DNA from: an uncultured Alphaproteobacteria bacterium
GTDB taxonomy: Bacteria; Pseudomonadota; Alphaproteobacteria; HIMB59
NCBI GenBank assembly: GCA_902524245.1
Contig: CABZCN010000003.1
Location: 1-64,000 of the forward strand
Reading direction: 5' to 3'
Length of the DNA: 64,000 nt
Every line of letters starts with the position of its first letter. Position 1 is the stretch's first letter. The notes under the pieces are model-generated. The model was not told the DNA's origin, made no database searches, and saw only the letters and a list, made by a program, of their open reading frames with translations. A program made the translations under genes and the position numbers. Positions 39,181-50,186 of the stretch are shown here, piece by piece.

Positions 39181-39361
39181 TTTCGTGTATCTTTAAATCA
39201 ACTACATTTAAATCTATAACTTTTTTCCCTACGTTCTCAAAGTTAATAGTGATTTTACTATTTATACAAGATTGAACTTGACCCAGGCCCCAATCTGGCT
39301 GAGAAGGGCACTCCACGATTGTACCTGGTATAAAATCGCTAAAATTATAGTTATTTTCCAT
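39170..39361 (-). CDS. DUF3553 family small protein
   Basis: 63-aa protein matching the alphaproteobacterial DUF3553 family, with the core FIPGTIVECPSQPDWGLGQVQS followed by KITINFENVGKKVIDL (quoted in two pieces: PSQPDWGLGQVQS, TINFENVGKKVI). It looks like a small SH3/CarD-like barrel. No function is established that I know of. It is the first gene of the DUF3553-moaA-nadK cluster, divergent from recA with 51 bases between the start codons. Confidence 0.78.
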   Translation of the reverse strand: MENNYNFSDFIPGTIVECPSQPDWGLGQVQSCINSKITINFENVGKKVIDLNVVDLKIHENAD

Positions 39362-39369
39362 TATTACTC

Positions 39370-39397
39370 TTGTTAAGTAGAAACAAATATTTACTAT
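39370..39397 (+). promoter_or_regulatory. Candidate recA promoter with short palindrome
   Basis: TTGTTA (39370-39375) and TACTAT (39392-39397) with a 16-base spacer resemble a sigma-70 promoter 15 bases before the recA ATG. The -35 overlaps a perfect inverted repeat TTGTT-N7-AACAA (39370-39374 with 39382-39386), a possible repressor site. The alphaproteobacterial LexA box GTTC-N7-GTTC is not present in this gap. Confidence 0.4.
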
Positions 39398-39412
39398 TTA
39401 CTATAGAATCAA

Positions 39413-40474
39413 ATGGATAAAAAAGAAAATTTAAACAAGCTCAAATCTGTTATCAGTAATATTGAAAAATCATATGGAAAAGGCTCCATAATGATGCTTG
39501 GAAAGAAGGATATAGATGCAAATATTGATGTATATTCAACAGGTTCTCTTGGTCTTGACATAGCTTTGGGAATAGGGGGTTTACCAAAAGGAAGAGTCAT
39601 AGAAGTTTATGGTCCAGAAAGCTCAGGTAAAACAACTCTAACATTACATATAATTGCGGAAGCTCAAAAAGTTGGAGGAACTTGCGCTTTTATTGATGCG
39701 GAACACGCATTAGACCCAGGTTATGCAAAAAAACTTGGAGTGAATATTGATGAATTATTGATATCTCAACCTGATACAGGTGAACAGGCTTTAGAGATCT
39801 CTGACACTCTTGTAAAATCTGAAGGAATAGATTTATTAGTTATAGACTCAGTAGCAGCATTAGTTCCTAGAGCAGAATTAGAGGGTGAAATGGGAGACTC
39901 TTTACCCGGACTTCAGGCAAGGCTAATGAGCCAAGCTCTAAGAAAACTGACTAGCTCCATCTCAAAGACAAATACAATGGTTGTTTTTATTAATCAACTG
40001 AGAATGAAAATAGGTGTAATGTTTGGAAGTCCTGAGGTCACCACTGGAGGTAATGCTTTGAAGTTTTACTCTTCTGTAAGACTAGATATTAGAAGGATTG
40101 GCGCAATCAAAGATAAAGATAATATTATTGGAAATCAAACAAGAGTGAAGGTTGTCAAAAATAAAATGGCTCCTCCTTTTAAAATGGTTGAATTTGACAT
40201 TATGTATGGTGAAGGAATTTCTAAAATTGGCGAAATCATAGATTTAGGTGTTCAAGCTGATATTATAGATAAGTCAGGAGCTTGGTATTCTTACAAAGAC
40301 GAAAAAATTGGTCAAGGTAGAGAAAATACAAAACAGTTTTTAAAGGACAATCCTGAATTATTGAATGAAATAGAAAGTAGAATAAGATCAAATTCTGATA
40401 CTGTTGAAGAGCTGATGATTGATCCACCCCCTTCTACAACAGAAGAAACCGTCGAAAAAAACTCTAAAGAATAA
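39413..40474 (+). CDS. recA: Recombinase RecA
   Basis: 353-aa DNA strand-exchange ATPase. Walker [10 protein letters not shown] (about residues 65-73), Walker [11 protein letters not shown], the [22 protein letters not shown] segment (quoted in part: [13 protein letters not shown]), loop L1 [16 protein letters not shown] and loop L2 [19 protein letters not shown] are present. The C-terminal tail is acidic and proline-rich ([11 protein letters not shown]). Starts 52 bases from the divergent DUF3553 gene and is followed 33 bases later by alaS, the order found in many bacteria. Confidence 0.98.
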   Translation: MDKKENLNKLKSVISNIEKSYGKGSIMMLGKKDIDANIDVYSTGSLGLDIALGIGGLPKGRVIEVYGPESSGKTTLTLHIIAEAQKVGGTCAFIDAEHALDPGYAKKLGVNIDELLISQPDTGEQALEISDTLVKSEGIDLLVIDSVAALVPRAELEGEMGDSLPGLQARLMSQALRKLTSSISKTNTMVVFINQLRMKIGVMFGSPEVTTGGNALKFYSSVRLDIRRIGAIKDKDNIIGNQTRVKVVKNKMAPPFKMVEFDIMYGEGISKIGEIIDLGVQADIIDKSGAWYSYKDEKIGQGRENTKQFLKDNPELLNEIESRIRSNSDTVEELMIDPPPSTTEETVEKNSKE

Positions 40475-40506
40475 TATTAAATTTCAGTTAAATTAATCTA
40501 TATTCC

Positions 40507-43176
40507 ATGAATATGAACTCTAATGAAGTCCGCAATGCGTTTATTGATTATTTTAAAAATAATGATCATAGGCATGTCAAATCTGGATCTTTAGTGCCAG
40601 AAAATGACCCCTCTCTAATGTTCGCTAATTCAGGAATGGTTCAATTTAAAAATGTTTTCACAGGTATGGAACAGTTAGACTTCAAAAGAGCTACAACCTC
40701 TCAAAAATGTGTTCGGGCAGGAGGAAAACATAATGATTTAGAGAATGTTGGATTCACAACTCGACATCATACTTTCTTCGAGATGTTAGGAAATTTTTCT
40801 TTTGGTGATTATTTCAAAGAGCAAGCAATTCTATATGCTTGGAACTTAATAACTAAAGAATTAAAAATTAATAAAGATAAATTATTAGTTACTATATATC
40901 ATGATGATGAAGTTGCAGAAAAATTTTGGAAAAAGATAGCTAATTTACCCGATAGTAAAATAATTAAAATTTCAAGTTCTGATAATTTTTGGTCAATGGG
41001 TGACACAGGACCTTGCGGACCATGTTCGGAGATATTTTATGATCATGGCGATAAATATTTTGGTGGCCCCCCAGGTTCGGTTGACGAAGATGGTGATCGC
41101 TTCATTGAAATATGGAATTTAGTTTTTATGCAGTATGAGCAGGTAGACAAAAATACTAGACTTGATTTACCTAAACCATGTGTAGACACTGGGATGGGCC
41201 TAGAAAGAATAACAGCGTTATTAAATGGTAGTAATGACAATTATAGTTCTGATTTATTTTCAAATATTATTGATATTACTCAAGAGTTTATACAAAAAAA
41301 AATATCTGAACAAAATAAATCTAGTTTTAGAGTTATAGCAGATCACTTACGAGCTTCCTCTTTTTTAATTGCTGACGGGGTTTTGCCTTCAAATGAGGGC
41401 CGGGGTTATGTATTAAGGCGAATATTAAGAAGGGGAATAAGACATGCATATACATTAGGCTCCTCAGAACCATTATTTCACAAAATTTTTGATGAATTGA
41501 AAAATTTAATGGGCGACTTCTTCCAAGAACTTAACACTGGAGCTGAGGCAATTAAGGAAACACTCTACAATGAGGAAATAAAATTTAGAGAAACTTTAAG
41601 TAAAGGCCTAGAGATACTCGGACAAGAAATACCTAATATTAAAAATAATAAATTAGACGGCAAAATCGCATTTAAATTATACGACACCTTTGGATTTCCC
41701 CTGGATTTAACACAAGATTATCTGAGATCAAAGGATATCGATGTTGATTTAGAGTCCTTTGATGCATCAATGAAGCTACAAAAAGAGGAAGCTAGATCAT
41801 CATGGAAAGGTAGTGGTGATGGAAATACTGAAAAGCTATGGTTTGATATTGCTAGAAAAAATAAACCAACAGTATTTAGGGGATACGAGGAAACCACTTT
41901 AAAAGCAAATGTAACTTCTTTAGTCTTAGACTCAGAAGAAGTTGATGAATTAAGTAATAAAATAAAAAAATCAGCAATTATCGCAGATGAGTCATGTTTT
42001 TATGCAGAGTCTGGTGGGCAAGTTGGAGACAAAGGTATAATTATCTCAGAAAATGCCGAATTTAGAGTGACAGATACTAGAAAAACTCCTCAAGGTATTT
42101 TTATTCACTTTGGTAATGTAATTTCTGGCAATTTTAAAATAGGAGACGAGGTTAAACTTAAAATTGATACGAGTTTAAGGGATCTTATTAAAAAAAATCA
42201 TTCAGCTACACATTTGCTTCATGCCGCTTTGAGAAATAATTTAGGACCTCATGTAGCTCAGCGCGGATCTTTAGTTAATGAGAACAAATTACGTTTTGAC
42301 TTCAGTCATAATAAACAAATTTCATCAAATCAAATAGGTACTATTCAAAAAGAGGTAACAAATATAATTTCTAATGCTTGTGAAACACAAATTGATATTA
42401 AGTCTCAAGAAGAGGCAATTAAAGAAGGAGCTATGGCATTATTTGGAGAAAAATATGGCGAAGAGGTCAGAGTAGTCACTTTAGGAGAAAATAATAATAA
42501 ACCTTATTCAATTGAGCTATGTGGCGGAACGCACGTAACAAATGTCAAAGATATCGAAAAATTTCATATTATGAGTGAAGAGTCTGTCTCTTCTGGAGTG
42601 AGGAGAATAGAGGCTTGCACTGGTAATAAAGTAGATGAATTTATTAGTAATAAACTAAAAGAGGATCAACTACTTGAAAAAAAACTTGATGATAAAATCA
42701 TTAAGTTAATTTCACAAATAAACAAATTAAATGGAAAAATAAGTTTTAGCGAAGATAATAAAAACCTTTATATAAAGAAATTAGAAAATTATTTAGATAA
42801 TTTAAAAAATAAATCAATACTCTCAAATGAAGAGAATTATAAAATAGAAGAAACAGATATAAATGGAATTAATTTTGTGTCTCAATTAATAGAAAATCTG
42901 CCCCCCAAAGAACTCAGATCAATTTTTGATAAATTTAAATCAGAAAAATCTAAATCTATTTTGGCTTGCATTACTACAAATGAGGATAAGGTATCTATCA
43001 TCGTTGGGTTAACTAATGACTTAATTGACACTTATGATGCTAGAGTGTTAATAAAAAGTACTTTTGATTTACTCGGTTCAAAAGGTGGTGGGGGAAGAAT
43101 TGATTTTGCCCAAGCTGGTGGAAACAAAAAAGATCAATTAAATCAAGCTTTTTTAAGTATTAAAAATCAGATTTAG
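40507..43176 (+). CDS. alaS: Alanyl-tRNA synthetase
   Basis: Class II synthetase of 889 aa. Catalytic domain with [16 protein letters not shown] (in part), [15 protein letters not shown] and [12 protein letters not shown]; editing domain with the zinc motif [12 protein letters not shown] and CGGTHV; C-terminal C-Ala domain with [17 protein letters not shown] kept the first ATG (40507); a second at 40513 is also possible. No Shine-Dalgarno is visible. It ends 4 bases into the convergent icd gene. Confidence 0.98.
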   Translation: MNMNSNEVRNAFIDYFKNNDHRHVKSGSLVPENDPSLMFANSGMVQFKNVFTGMEQLDFKRATTSQKCVRAGGKHNDLENVGFTTRHHTFFEMLGNFSFGDYFKEQAILYAWNLITKELKINKDKLLVTIYHDDEVAEKFWKKIANLPDSKIIKISSSDNFWSMGDTGPCGPCSEIFYDHGDKYFGGPPGSVDEDGDRFIEIWNLVFMQYEQVDKNTRLDLPKPCVDTGMGLERITALLNGSNDNYSSDLFSNIIDITQEFIQKKISEQNKSSFRVIADHLRASSFLIADGVLPSNEGRGYVLRRILRRGIRHAYTLGSSEPLFHKIFDELKNLMGDFFQELNTGAEAIKETLYNEEIKFRETLSKGLEILGQEIPNIKNNKLDGKIAFKLYDTFGFPLDLTQDYLRSKDIDVDLESFDASMKLQKEEARSSWKGSGDGNTEKLWFDIARKNKPTVFRGYEETTLKANVTSLVLDSEEVDELSNKIKKSAIIADESCFYAESGGQVGDKGIIISENAEFRVTDTRKTPQGIFIHFGNVISGNFKIGDEVKLKIDTSLRDLIKKNHSATHLLHAALRNNLGPHVAQRGSLVNENKLRFDFSHNKQISSNQIGTIQKEVTNIISNACETQIDIKSQEEAIKEGAMALFGEKYGEEVRVVTLGENNNKPYSIELCGGTHVTNVKDIEKFHIMSEESVSSGVRRIEACTGNKVDEFISNKLKEDQLLEKKLDDKIIKLISQINKLNGKISFSEDNKNLYIKKLENYLDNLKNKSILSNEENYKIEETDINGINFVSQLIENLPPKELRSIFDKFKSEKSKSILACITTNEDKVSIIVGLTNDLIDTYDARVLIKSTFDLLGSKGGGGRIDFAQAGGNKKDQLNQAFLSIKNQI

Positions 43177-44384
43177 TTTAATTTAGCTTGAAGATTTTTA
43201 TCAAGACAATTTAAAAAATCTTCAGTGTTCATCCAAGGCGAATTTTTGTCTACAAGTATTGCTAAGTCCTTAGTCATTTGGCCAGACTCAACAGTTTCAA
43301 CACAGGTTTTTTCAAGTGCTTTAGAAAACTTTATAAGCTCATCGTTGCCATCAAACTCACCTCTAAAGTTTAAACCTTTTGTCCAAGCAAATATTGATGC
43401 TATGGGGTTTGTTGAAGTTTTTTCTCCCTTTTGATGAAGCCTATAATGTCTAGTTACAGTTCCATGAGCAGCCTCAGCTTCAATTGTTTTGCCATCGGGT
43501 GTCATTAGAACACTAGACATCATACCTAAAGAACCAAATCCCTGTGCAACTGCATCTGACTGAACGTCTCCATCATAATTCTTACATGCCCAAATAAAGT
43601 TACCTGACCATTTCATTGAAGATGCAACCAAATCATCAATAAGACGGTGTTCGTAAACTATTTGGTTATTTTCAAAATCAGTTTTAAATTCTTTCTGGAA
43701 AATTTCATTAAATATCTCTTTAAATCTTCCATCATATTTTTTTAAAATAGTATCTTTTGTTGAGAGATATACAGGCCATTTTAATTTTAATCCATAATTA
43801 AAACAAGCTCTTGCAAAACCTCTAATTGACTCATCTACATTATACATAGAGAGGGCAACGCCCTGATTTTGAAATTGAAAAACCTCTTTTTCTTCTACTT
43901 TTCCCTCTTCATCAACATATTTCATAAAGAGTTTCCCTGGTTTGTCGATATTCATTTCTGTAGCTTTATATTGATCTCCAAACGCATGCCTACCAACAAC
44001 AATAGGGGCATCCCATGTCCTTACAATTCTTGGAATATTTTTACATATAATTGGTTGTCTAAAAACAGTTCCATCTAAAATATTTCTTATAGTTCCATTT
44101 GGAGAGCGCCACATTTTTTTTAGCTTAAATTCCAATACTCTATTATCGTCAGGAGTGATCGTTGCACATTTTATACCAACACCAAATTTTTTAATTGATT
44201 TTGCAGCCTCAACTGTAATTTCATCATTTGTTCGATCTCTATTTTGTACAGATAAGTCATAATATTTTAGATCTATATCAAGATATGGAAGAATGAGCTT
44301 TTGTTTAATAAAATCCCATATAATCCTTGTCATTTCATCGCCATCTAATTCGACCACAGGATTTTTTACTAAAATTTTAGACAT
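43173..44384 (-). CDS. icd: NADP-dependent isocitrate dehydrogenase
   Basis: 403-aa TCA-cycle enzyme of the eukaryote-like (type II) NADP-IDH group, not the E. coli type. [18 protein letters not shown] at the N-terminus, [16 protein letters not shown] (substrate loop), [21 protein letters not shown] (metal-binding Asp, in part) and [12 protein letters not shown] with the NADP-binding HGTVTRH are diagnostic. Start is separated from the divergent psd gene by about 95 AT-rich bases that should hold both promoters. Confidence 0.96.
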   Translation of the reverse strand: MSKILVKNPVVELDGDEMTRIIWDFIKQKLILPYLDIDLKYYDLSVQNRDRTNDEITVEAAKSIKKFGVGIKCATITPDDNRVLEFKLKKMWRSPNGTIRNILDGTVFRQPIICKNIPRIVRTWDAPIVVGRHAFGDQYKATEMNIDKPGKLFMKYVDEEGKVEEKEVFQFQNQGVALSMYNVDESIRGFARACFNYGLKLKWPVYLSTKDTILKKYDGRFKEIFNEIFQKEFKTDFENNQIVYEHRLIDDLVASSMKWSGNFIWACKNYDGDVQSDAVAQGFGSLGMMSSVLMTPDGKTIEAEAAHGTVTRHYRLHQKGEKTSTNPIASIFAWTKGLNFRGEFDGNDELIKFSKALEKTCVETVESGQMTKDLAILVDKNSPWMNTEDFLNCLDKNLQAKLN

Positions 44385-44478
44385 TTATATAGAGATATTG
44401 ATTGTATAACAGATTAAATTAATAAAAAAAATCTATTTTATTGATCAAATTATACAATTCAGATATTAATTCCATCTT

Positions 44479-45141
44479 ATGTACTTCAGGTTTCATAAAG
44501 AAATTTCAGCTGCGCTGATAATACTATTTTTGTTAGTAATTTTTTTTTATTTTATATATAAACCTTTATTTTTAATTTTTTTAATATTACTGATTTTTAC
44601 ATTCTATTTTTTTAGAGATCCTGAAAGAGTCGTTCCATTAGGTGATGATATTTTAGTTAGCCCTGCAGATGGATTAATTACAAATATTAGTGAGTACAAA
44701 GAGGGAAAAAAAAATTATACCAAAGTTTCAATTTTTTTGAGTGTGTTTAATGTACATATCCAAAGATTACCAGTTTCAGGTCAAATTACGAAAATTGATT
44801 ATATTGAGGGTAAATTCATTAATGCAACTTTAGATAAAGCAAGTGAAGAAAATGAAAGATTAAGGTTAACTCTTAAATCTGGATCTAACGTTATATACAT
44901 AACACAAATAGCTGGTTTAATTGCCAGAAGAATAATTTGTTATCTTAAAACTAATGAGAGAGTAAACCAAGGTGATAGATATGGAATTATCAAGTTTGGA
45001 AGTAGAGTAGATATAGAATTTCCCAAATCCTATAATTTAATGGTAAGCATTGGTCAGCAATGTATAGGTGGTGAAACTATCATTGCTAGAGATTTTAAAA
45101 ATATTAAAAACATACAATCTAGAGAATATAAAAAGATTTAG
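44479..45141 (+). CDS. psd: Phosphatidylserine decarboxylase proenzyme (short, archaeal-like form)
   Basis: Pyruvoyl enzyme that makes phosphatidylethanolamine. 220 aa, the short class used by many alphaproteobacteria. Two N-terminal membrane segments (residues 10-45) are followed by FFRDPERVVP, DILVSPADGLITNI, FLSVFNVHIQRLP and the self-cleavage site at Gly174-Ser175 in IKFGSRVDIEFP, where Ser becomes the pyruvoyl group. It is eight bases upstream of pssA, which makes its substrate. Confidence 0.93.
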   Translation: MYFRFHKEISAALIILFLLVIFFYFIYKPLFLIFLILLIFTFYFFRDPERVVPLGDDILVSPADGLITNISEYKEGKKNYTKVSIFLSVFNVHIQRLPVSGQITKIDYIEGKFINATLDKASEENERLRLTLKSGSNVIYITQIAGLIARRIICYLKTNERVNQGDRYGIIKFGSRVDIEFPKSYNLMVSIGQQCIGGETIIARDFKNIKNIQSREYKKI

Positions 45142-45149
45142 ACGTTTAG

Positions 45150-45872
45150 ATGACCGAACATCCGCTCACTAAATTTATACCTAATTTAATTACATTAATG
45201 TCACTTATTGCAGGTATTTCCTCAATAAAGTTCTCAATTCAAAGTAATTTTAAAATTGCCGTGCTTATGATAATGCTAGCAGCCTTTTTCGATTTCTTTG
45301 ATGGATGGATGGCTAGAAAATTAAAAAAATCATCTCAATTTGGAGCTGAATTAGACTCTCTATCAGATTTTATTAGTTTTGGATTAGCTCCATCTTTACT
45401 TATAAATTTAAGTTTTACTAATGAGTTAGGTAGGATTGGATGGGTTATAAGTCTTTTTTACATTATTTGTGCAGCTCTTAGACTAGCTCGTTTCAATATC
45501 GAAAATATGAGAGAGCAAAGCAAAGTATTTTATGGCATACCCTCACCAGCCGCAGCGGGTATTATAATGATTCCGCTTTATCTAGATTTTATTGAACAAA
45601 TACAATTTACTATCAACTATCCCATAGTAAGTGCCTTACTAATTGTATTTGCGGGAGCTATGATGATTAGTAGAGTTCCGACCCCTTCTGTGAAAAATCT
45701 AAAAGTAAAAACTCTATATTTTAGACTTATGATTATTTTCACAGTAATTATTTTAATATTTTTAATAAGCTATTTTTGGCAAACAACTCTTTTAGTTGCT
45801 TTTATTTATTTATTATTTTCTTTATTAAGTTTGTTTATCTATTTTATTAAATTTTTTAGAGGGGTTAGTTAA
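45150..45872 (+). CDS. pssA: CDP-diacylglycerol-serine O-phosphatidyltransferase
   Basis: Integral membrane enzyme of 240 aa that makes phosphatidylserine. The CDP-alcohol phosphatidyltransferase motif DG-x2-AR-x8-G-x3-D-x3-D is complete (begins DGWMAR, ends LDSLSD, about residues 50-72). About six to eight hydrophobic segments. FYGIPSPAAAG is the PssA-specific second signature. Its last 48 bases overlap the 3' end of the convergent RND transporter gene. Confidence 0.94.
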   Translation: MTEHPLTKFIPNLITLMSLIAGISSIKFSIQSNFKIAVLMIMLAAFFDFFDGWMARKLKKSSQFGAELDSLSDFISFGLAPSLLINLSFTNELGRIGWVISLFYIICAALRLARFNIENMREQSKVFYGIPSPAAAGIIMIPLYLDFIEQIQFTINYPIVSALLIVFAGAMMISRVPTPSVKNLKVKTLYFRLMIIFTVIILIFLISYFWQTTLLVAFIYLLFSLLSLFIYFIKFFRGVS

Positions 45873-48800
45873 GTATTTTGATTTAAGCATCAAAGCTGAT
45901 GGGGTTACAAGTAAAGTCAATAAAGTAGAAAAAAGTAATCCAAATACAATTGCCCTCGATAAATCTACCCACCACTGAGTGTCAGGAGAGTTATAACTAT
46001 ATTCAAAGTTTACAAAATCAATATTTAATTTTAAAGCCATGGGAAGTAAACCAAGTACCGTAGTAGTTGTAGTCAATAAAACAGGTCTCAATCTTTGTGC
46101 ACCCGTCATTAAAATGGCATCTCTAGCATCATTTGTTTTTTTTATTAATCTATCAAAGGTATCAATTAAGACTATATTATTGTTTACAACTATACCTGCT
46201 AACGAGATGACTCCTATTCCGCTCATTACTATTCCAAATGGTTGTTTTGTAATTAAGAGCCCTAAAACAACGCCCACCGTTGACATAATTACTGCAAATA
46301 GAATTAATAAGGTGCTACTAAAACTATTAAATTGGGTCAAAAGAATTAAACCCATTAAAAAAACAGCTATCAAAAAAGCTTTTTGTAGAAAAGCTTTAGA
46401 CTTCTGCTGACTTTCATCTTCCCCCTTAAATTCTATTTTTACTCTAGGGTCAATATTTGCTGAATTAAATTCAGGAATATCTAAACCAAAGTTATTTGGA
46501 ATATTGAATTTTTCAATTCCAAGCCAATGTTTTATAAGTCTGACATAAGCATCAGTTTGATAAAATCTAGTTACATCTGATTTAATTGTTTCAATTCTAT
46601 TCTGTTCTACTCTGGTCAAATTTCCTGTCTCTTGATTGGTTTCAATTTTAGTAAAATTTGAAATTGGTACATAGCCTGAAGATGTTGGTATCTTAATATT
46701 ATCTAATTGATCGATTGTTCTCTGTTCTTTTGGCAATCGAAGATAAATGGGAATAGATTCATCACTATCATCAGGTCTAAATTCACTCAATTTTAGCCCA
46801 CTTGTAAGAAGTTTAATGGTGTTACCTATTATTGAAATACTAGCACCATATTTTGCAGCTTCTTCTCTATCAACATAAAGCTCATATTCAATACTTGGAG
46901 AGGGTAGAGATGTTTCTAAATCCTTTAAACCAGATATGCTTGATAAATATTTTTCAATTCTCTTAAGTTCTTGAACTGTGATTTTAGGATCAGAAGAAGT
47001 TAAATTGATTTCAATGGGCTTCCCTCTAGGAGGGCCTGCTCTTAAAGTTCTTGTTTCAACTTTAATCCCAGGAATAGATGAAGTTTCTTGTCTTATTTCA
47101 GAAATTATTGTTTCTGCTTTTCTTCTTTTATCCCAATCTTTGAATTCTATATCTATAAACCCTATAATATCAGGCGAGCTTTCTTGTCTATTTTCTACAT
47201 TCCCAGATGTTGTATAGACAGACTCAAATTCATTATTCTTTTTTTGTAAGTTTAATACCTGTGACTCTACTTTTGCAACTAGTCTATCTTTTTCTAAAAC
47301 TGAGAGATTGCCTGTAGCATAAATAATTACTTTGGTATTCTCTGCTTCAACTGAAGGAAAAAAAGTAACTCCCTTACCAAACTTTCCATATGCACCATAG
47401 ATACCAACTAACAATATAAAAGAGAGAAAAACTATTTTTATAGGATTATTTATACAGAGCCTCAAAATAAAAAGGTACATTTTAGTGAAAAAACCTACTT
47501 TTTCTAAATCAGTTAAGTCTTCGTCATCATCAGCATTTATTCTAGGTATAATCATTTTCTGAAAAAAACCTTTATTTTTTATATACCTAAAAGTAAAAAA
47601 CAAAATGACACCAATTGAAATTGTTGTTACGGCTTTTGCACCCATATTTATGTAGTTATCAAATTCTAGTTGAGATAAAAAATTAAATGCAACAAAATTA
47701 ATAATACCAAATAAAATTAAAGGTATAATAAAGAAGAAAAAAAGATTTTTAATTTTATAGGCCTGAGTTCCAATTATAGGAATAACAATCAATGCCATAG
47801 CTAAACTTGAACCTAAAACAGATATTACTGTTATTGGTATATATTTCATAAAACCACCAGTTGTGCCTGGCCAAAATAACAGAGGGATAAATGCAGCTAT
47901 AGTGGTAAAAGTTGAAGCCATGATTGGAAGGGACATTCTTGATGCAGCCTTGATATATGATTCTGCTAACCCCATGCCCTCTTGTATTTTTCTTTGGGCA
48001 TATTCAACTACAACCACAGCCCCATCGACAAGTAGCCCAACTGAGAGAATTAATCCAAACAATACAACCATATTGATCGTAAAACCGAGTGAATAAAGGA
48101 TTAAAATAGATGATAAAAAAGAACCCGGCACAGCTAAACCTACCAGTAAACTAGATCTTATGCCAAGAAAGATAACAACGACACTCATAACAAGAATTAT
48201 TGAAAAAATTACATTGTTTTGAAGATCTCCTAACATACTTTTTATATTTACAGACTCATCACCAGAAAAAGTTATGTTGACCTTTGAAGGAAGAATTTTT
48301 TGCTCTTCTTTGACCAACTGTTTTACTTGATCAACAGTCTCAACAATGTTTGCTCCAATTCTTTTAGATATCTCTAAAGTGAATGCAGATTTATTATTTA
48401 ATCGTGCAAATTTTTCTGGATCTTTAAAAGTTCTTTTAAGTTGAGCAATATCTTTAAATTTAATTGTTTTTTTATCATTTACCTTTATTGGTGTATTAAA
48501 AACATCATTTAGGCTTTCATATAAACCAGGAATTTTAATTACAAACCTTCCATCTCCTGTATCAAGATTTCCAGCAGAAACTATTTGGTTATTAGATCTT
48601 ACAAAGTTCAATATTTCATTTAAATTTAATCCATAAGCTTCAATTTTATTCTGGTCAATGACAATGTCTAATTGCTCTTCTCTTTCACCACCAATATTTA
48701 CTTCTAAAACATTTGGTAAAGATTGAATTTTATCTTTAAGGTCATTAGCAATCTTCTTTAACAAAAATTCAGATATATCCCCACTAATAGATACAACAAG

Positions 48801-49214
48801 AATTGGGAATAAACTTATGTTTACCTCACTTACCTTGGGTTCATCTGCGTCATCAGGCAAGTCTGATTTTGCTCTATCAACTTGTTCTCTAGTATCTAAA
48901 AGTGCCTGATCAGGATCAAACCCAGCATCAAATTCTAATAAGACATTTCCACCACCTTGATAAGAAGTGCTAGTCATTTCTTTTTTTCCTTCGATATTTG
49001 AAACTTCATCTTCAACAGGTTTTATTAAAAGTTTTTCAGAGTCCTCAGGTGATATTCCTGTTAAACCAAGAGATACGTATATATAAGGCAAACTTACATC
49101 TGGCGATGACTCTTTAGGAATATTATTAAATACAAGCGATCCACTAACAATAACAAACAGAAAAATGGAAATTGTAGTTCTGTGGTATTGACTTGCTAAG
49201 TTAACCAAGCTCAT
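45825..49214 (-). CDS. RND family efflux transporter, inner-membrane pump
   Basis: 1,129-aa AcrB/HAE1-type resistance-nodulation-division pump driven by the proton gradient. N-terminal NLASQYHRTTISIFLFVIV membrane helix, then a large periplasmic domain, a second bundle with GLILSVGLLVDGAVVVVEYAQRKI (TM4 Asp pair region; in part SVGLLVDGAVVV) and a repeat in the second half (GVISLAGIVVNNNIVLIDTFD). Possible substrates are lipids, drugs or host compounds; none can be read. An insertion around residues 490-570 adds extra hydrophobic segments. A membrane-fusion partner is encoded directly upstream; no TolC gene is nearby. Confidence 0.92.
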   Translation of the reverse strand: MSLVNLASQYHRTTISIFLFVIVSGSLVFNNIPKESSPDVSLPYIYVSLGLTGISPEDSEKLLIKPVEDEVSNIEGKKEMTSTSYQGGGNVLLEFDAGFDPDQALLDTREQVDRAKSDLPDDADEPKVSEVNISLFPILVVSISGDISEFLLKKIANDLKDKIQSLPNVLEVNIGGEREEQLDIVIDQNKIEAYGLNLNEILNFVRSNNQIVSAGNLDTGDGRFVIKIPGLYESLNDVFNTPIKVNDKKTIKFKDIAQLKRTFKDPEKFARLNNKSAFTLEISKRIGANIVETVDQVKQLVKEEQKILPSKVNITFSGDESVNIKSMLGDLQNNVIFSIILVMSVVVIFLGIRSSLLVGLAVPGSFLSSILILYSLGFTINMVVLFGLILSVGLLVDGAVVVVEYAQRKIQEGMGLAESYIKAASRMSLPIMASTFTTIAAFIPLLFWPGTTGGFMKYIPITVISVLGSSLAMALIVIPIIGTQAYKIKNLFFFFIIPLILFGIINFVAFNFLSQLEFDNYINMGAKAVTTISIGVILFFTFRYIKNKGFFQKMIIPRINADDDEDLTDLEKVGFFTKMYLFILRLCINNPIKIVFLSFILLVGIYGAYGKFGKGVTFFPSVEAENTKVIIYATGNLSVLEKDRLVAKVESQVLNLQKKNNEFESVYTTSGNVENRQESSPDIIGFIDIEFKDWDKRRKAETIISEIRQETSSIPGIKVETRTLRAGPPRGKPIEINLTSSDPKITVQELKRIEKYLSSISGLKDLETSLPSPSIEYELYVDREEAAKYGASISIIGNTIKLLTSGLKLSEFRPDDSDESIPIYLRLPKEQRTIDQLDNIKIPTSSGYVPISNFTKIETNQETGNLTRVEQNRIETIKSDVTRFYQTDAYVRLIKHWLGIEKFNIPNNFGLDIPEFNSANIDPRVKIEFKGEDESQQKSKAFLQKAFLIAVFLMGLILLTQFNSFSSTLLILFAVIMSTVGVVLGLLITKQPFGIVMSGIGVISLAGIVVNNNIVLIDTFDRLIKKTNDARDAILMTGAQRLRPVLLTTTTTVLGLLPMALKLNIDFVNFEYSYNSPDTQWWVDLSRAIVFGLLFSTLLTLLVTPSALMLKSKYLTNPSKKFNKIDKQT

Positions 49215-49216
49215 GA

Positions 49217-50122
49217 TTAATTATAATTAACTTTCTCTCCTGCAGACACGTATTGCTGACCAACAATTATAATTTTTTCTTTTTGACTTAAGCCAGACAC
49301 CAACATGTAATCAGAGGTATCTTCTATAACGTTAATTTTTTTAAATTTTACGGTATTATCAGATCCTATGACTTTTACACCTAACTCTCCTGAGTCTCCC
49401 AAAGCTAGAATTGAGGGAGAAATTTTATGCGCAAGAACATTTCCTTTAACTATAGAAATTATTGATGATAATCCATCTTTATATCTAAGATCTTTATTAT
49501 CAACTTTGACAACAATTTCAAAAGTTTTAGTCTCCGGATCCGAAATAGGAGAGATATAGTCAATTGTGCCATTAACTTTTTCATCAAGTATTGTCACCTC
49601 AACTTTATTTTCTAAGGATATATCTAGAATTTCATTTTCGTTAATATAACCAAATATCTTTAATGAGCTTAAATCAATAATTTCATAGACCTTTTCGCCA
49701 GGCATCACAAGCTCTCCAGCAATCTTATGACCGTCTAAAAGTATTCCATCAAAAGGTGCAAAAAGAGCATATTTATCAAATTCACTTTGAGACAATAAGT
49801 TTAATTTATATAAATCAGCGTTCGTTTTGTAATCATCTAATTCAACTATATGCTGACCTTTTTTTATTTTAGATCCTGCTTTGACCAACACTTTTTCTAT
49901 TGTAGTCATCACCTCACTCTTAACATCAATTCTCCTTAAAGCTTCAGTAGTTGAGCTAAAAACAATACTATCTTTTATCGTTTGTGCAGTGGAGTCTATA
50001 ACCTCAACAGAAAATAATTTTTCATCTGTTTCTTCTTTGCTTCCCCATTCTGATGAGTAACATATAGAGTTTATAAGTGTTATGATTGATACAATAAATA
50101 TTTTTTTTATGGTGGATAACAT
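49217..50122 (-). CDS. RND efflux membrane-fusion protein (HlyD/AcrA family)
   Basis: Periplasmic adaptor of about 301 aa linking the RND pump to an outer-membrane channel. I chose ATG 50122 because it gives a signal peptide (MLSTIKKIFIVSIITLINS); an in-frame ATG at 50164 would add 14 residues. Lipoyl-like domain KVLVKAGSKIKKGQHIVELD and APFDGILLDGHKIAGELVMPGEKVYEI (in part), beta-barrel domain VDNKDLRYKDGLSSIISI. The central alpha-hairpin is very short (about residues 85-100), which suggests a compact adaptor. Stop is 2 bases from the pump start. Confidence 0.88.
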   Translation of the reverse strand: MLSTIKKIFIVSIITLINSICYSSEWGSKEETDEKLFSVEVIDSTAQTIKDSIVFSSTTEALRRIDVKSEVMTTIEKVLVKAGSKIKKGQHIVELDDYKTNADLYKLNLLSQSEFDKYALFAPFDGILLDGHKIAGELVMPGEKVYEIIDLSSLKIFGYINENEILDISLENKVEVTILDEKVNGTIDYISPISDPETKTFEIVVKVDNKDLRYKDGLSSIISIVKGNVLAHKISPSILALGDSGELGVKVIGSDNTVKFKKINVIEDTSDYMLVSGLSQKEKIIIVGQQYVSAGEKVNYN

Positions 50123-50186
50123 GGATGAGTTTAAACCTACTAGAATATATGTAATCGAATACATATCAGATTATGAGTAAAATTAA

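Noticed and set aside
46039-48096. Three plus-strand open frames opposite the RND pump gene
   Set aside because: They are antisense to a full-length pump and carry no recognisable domain or start signal.
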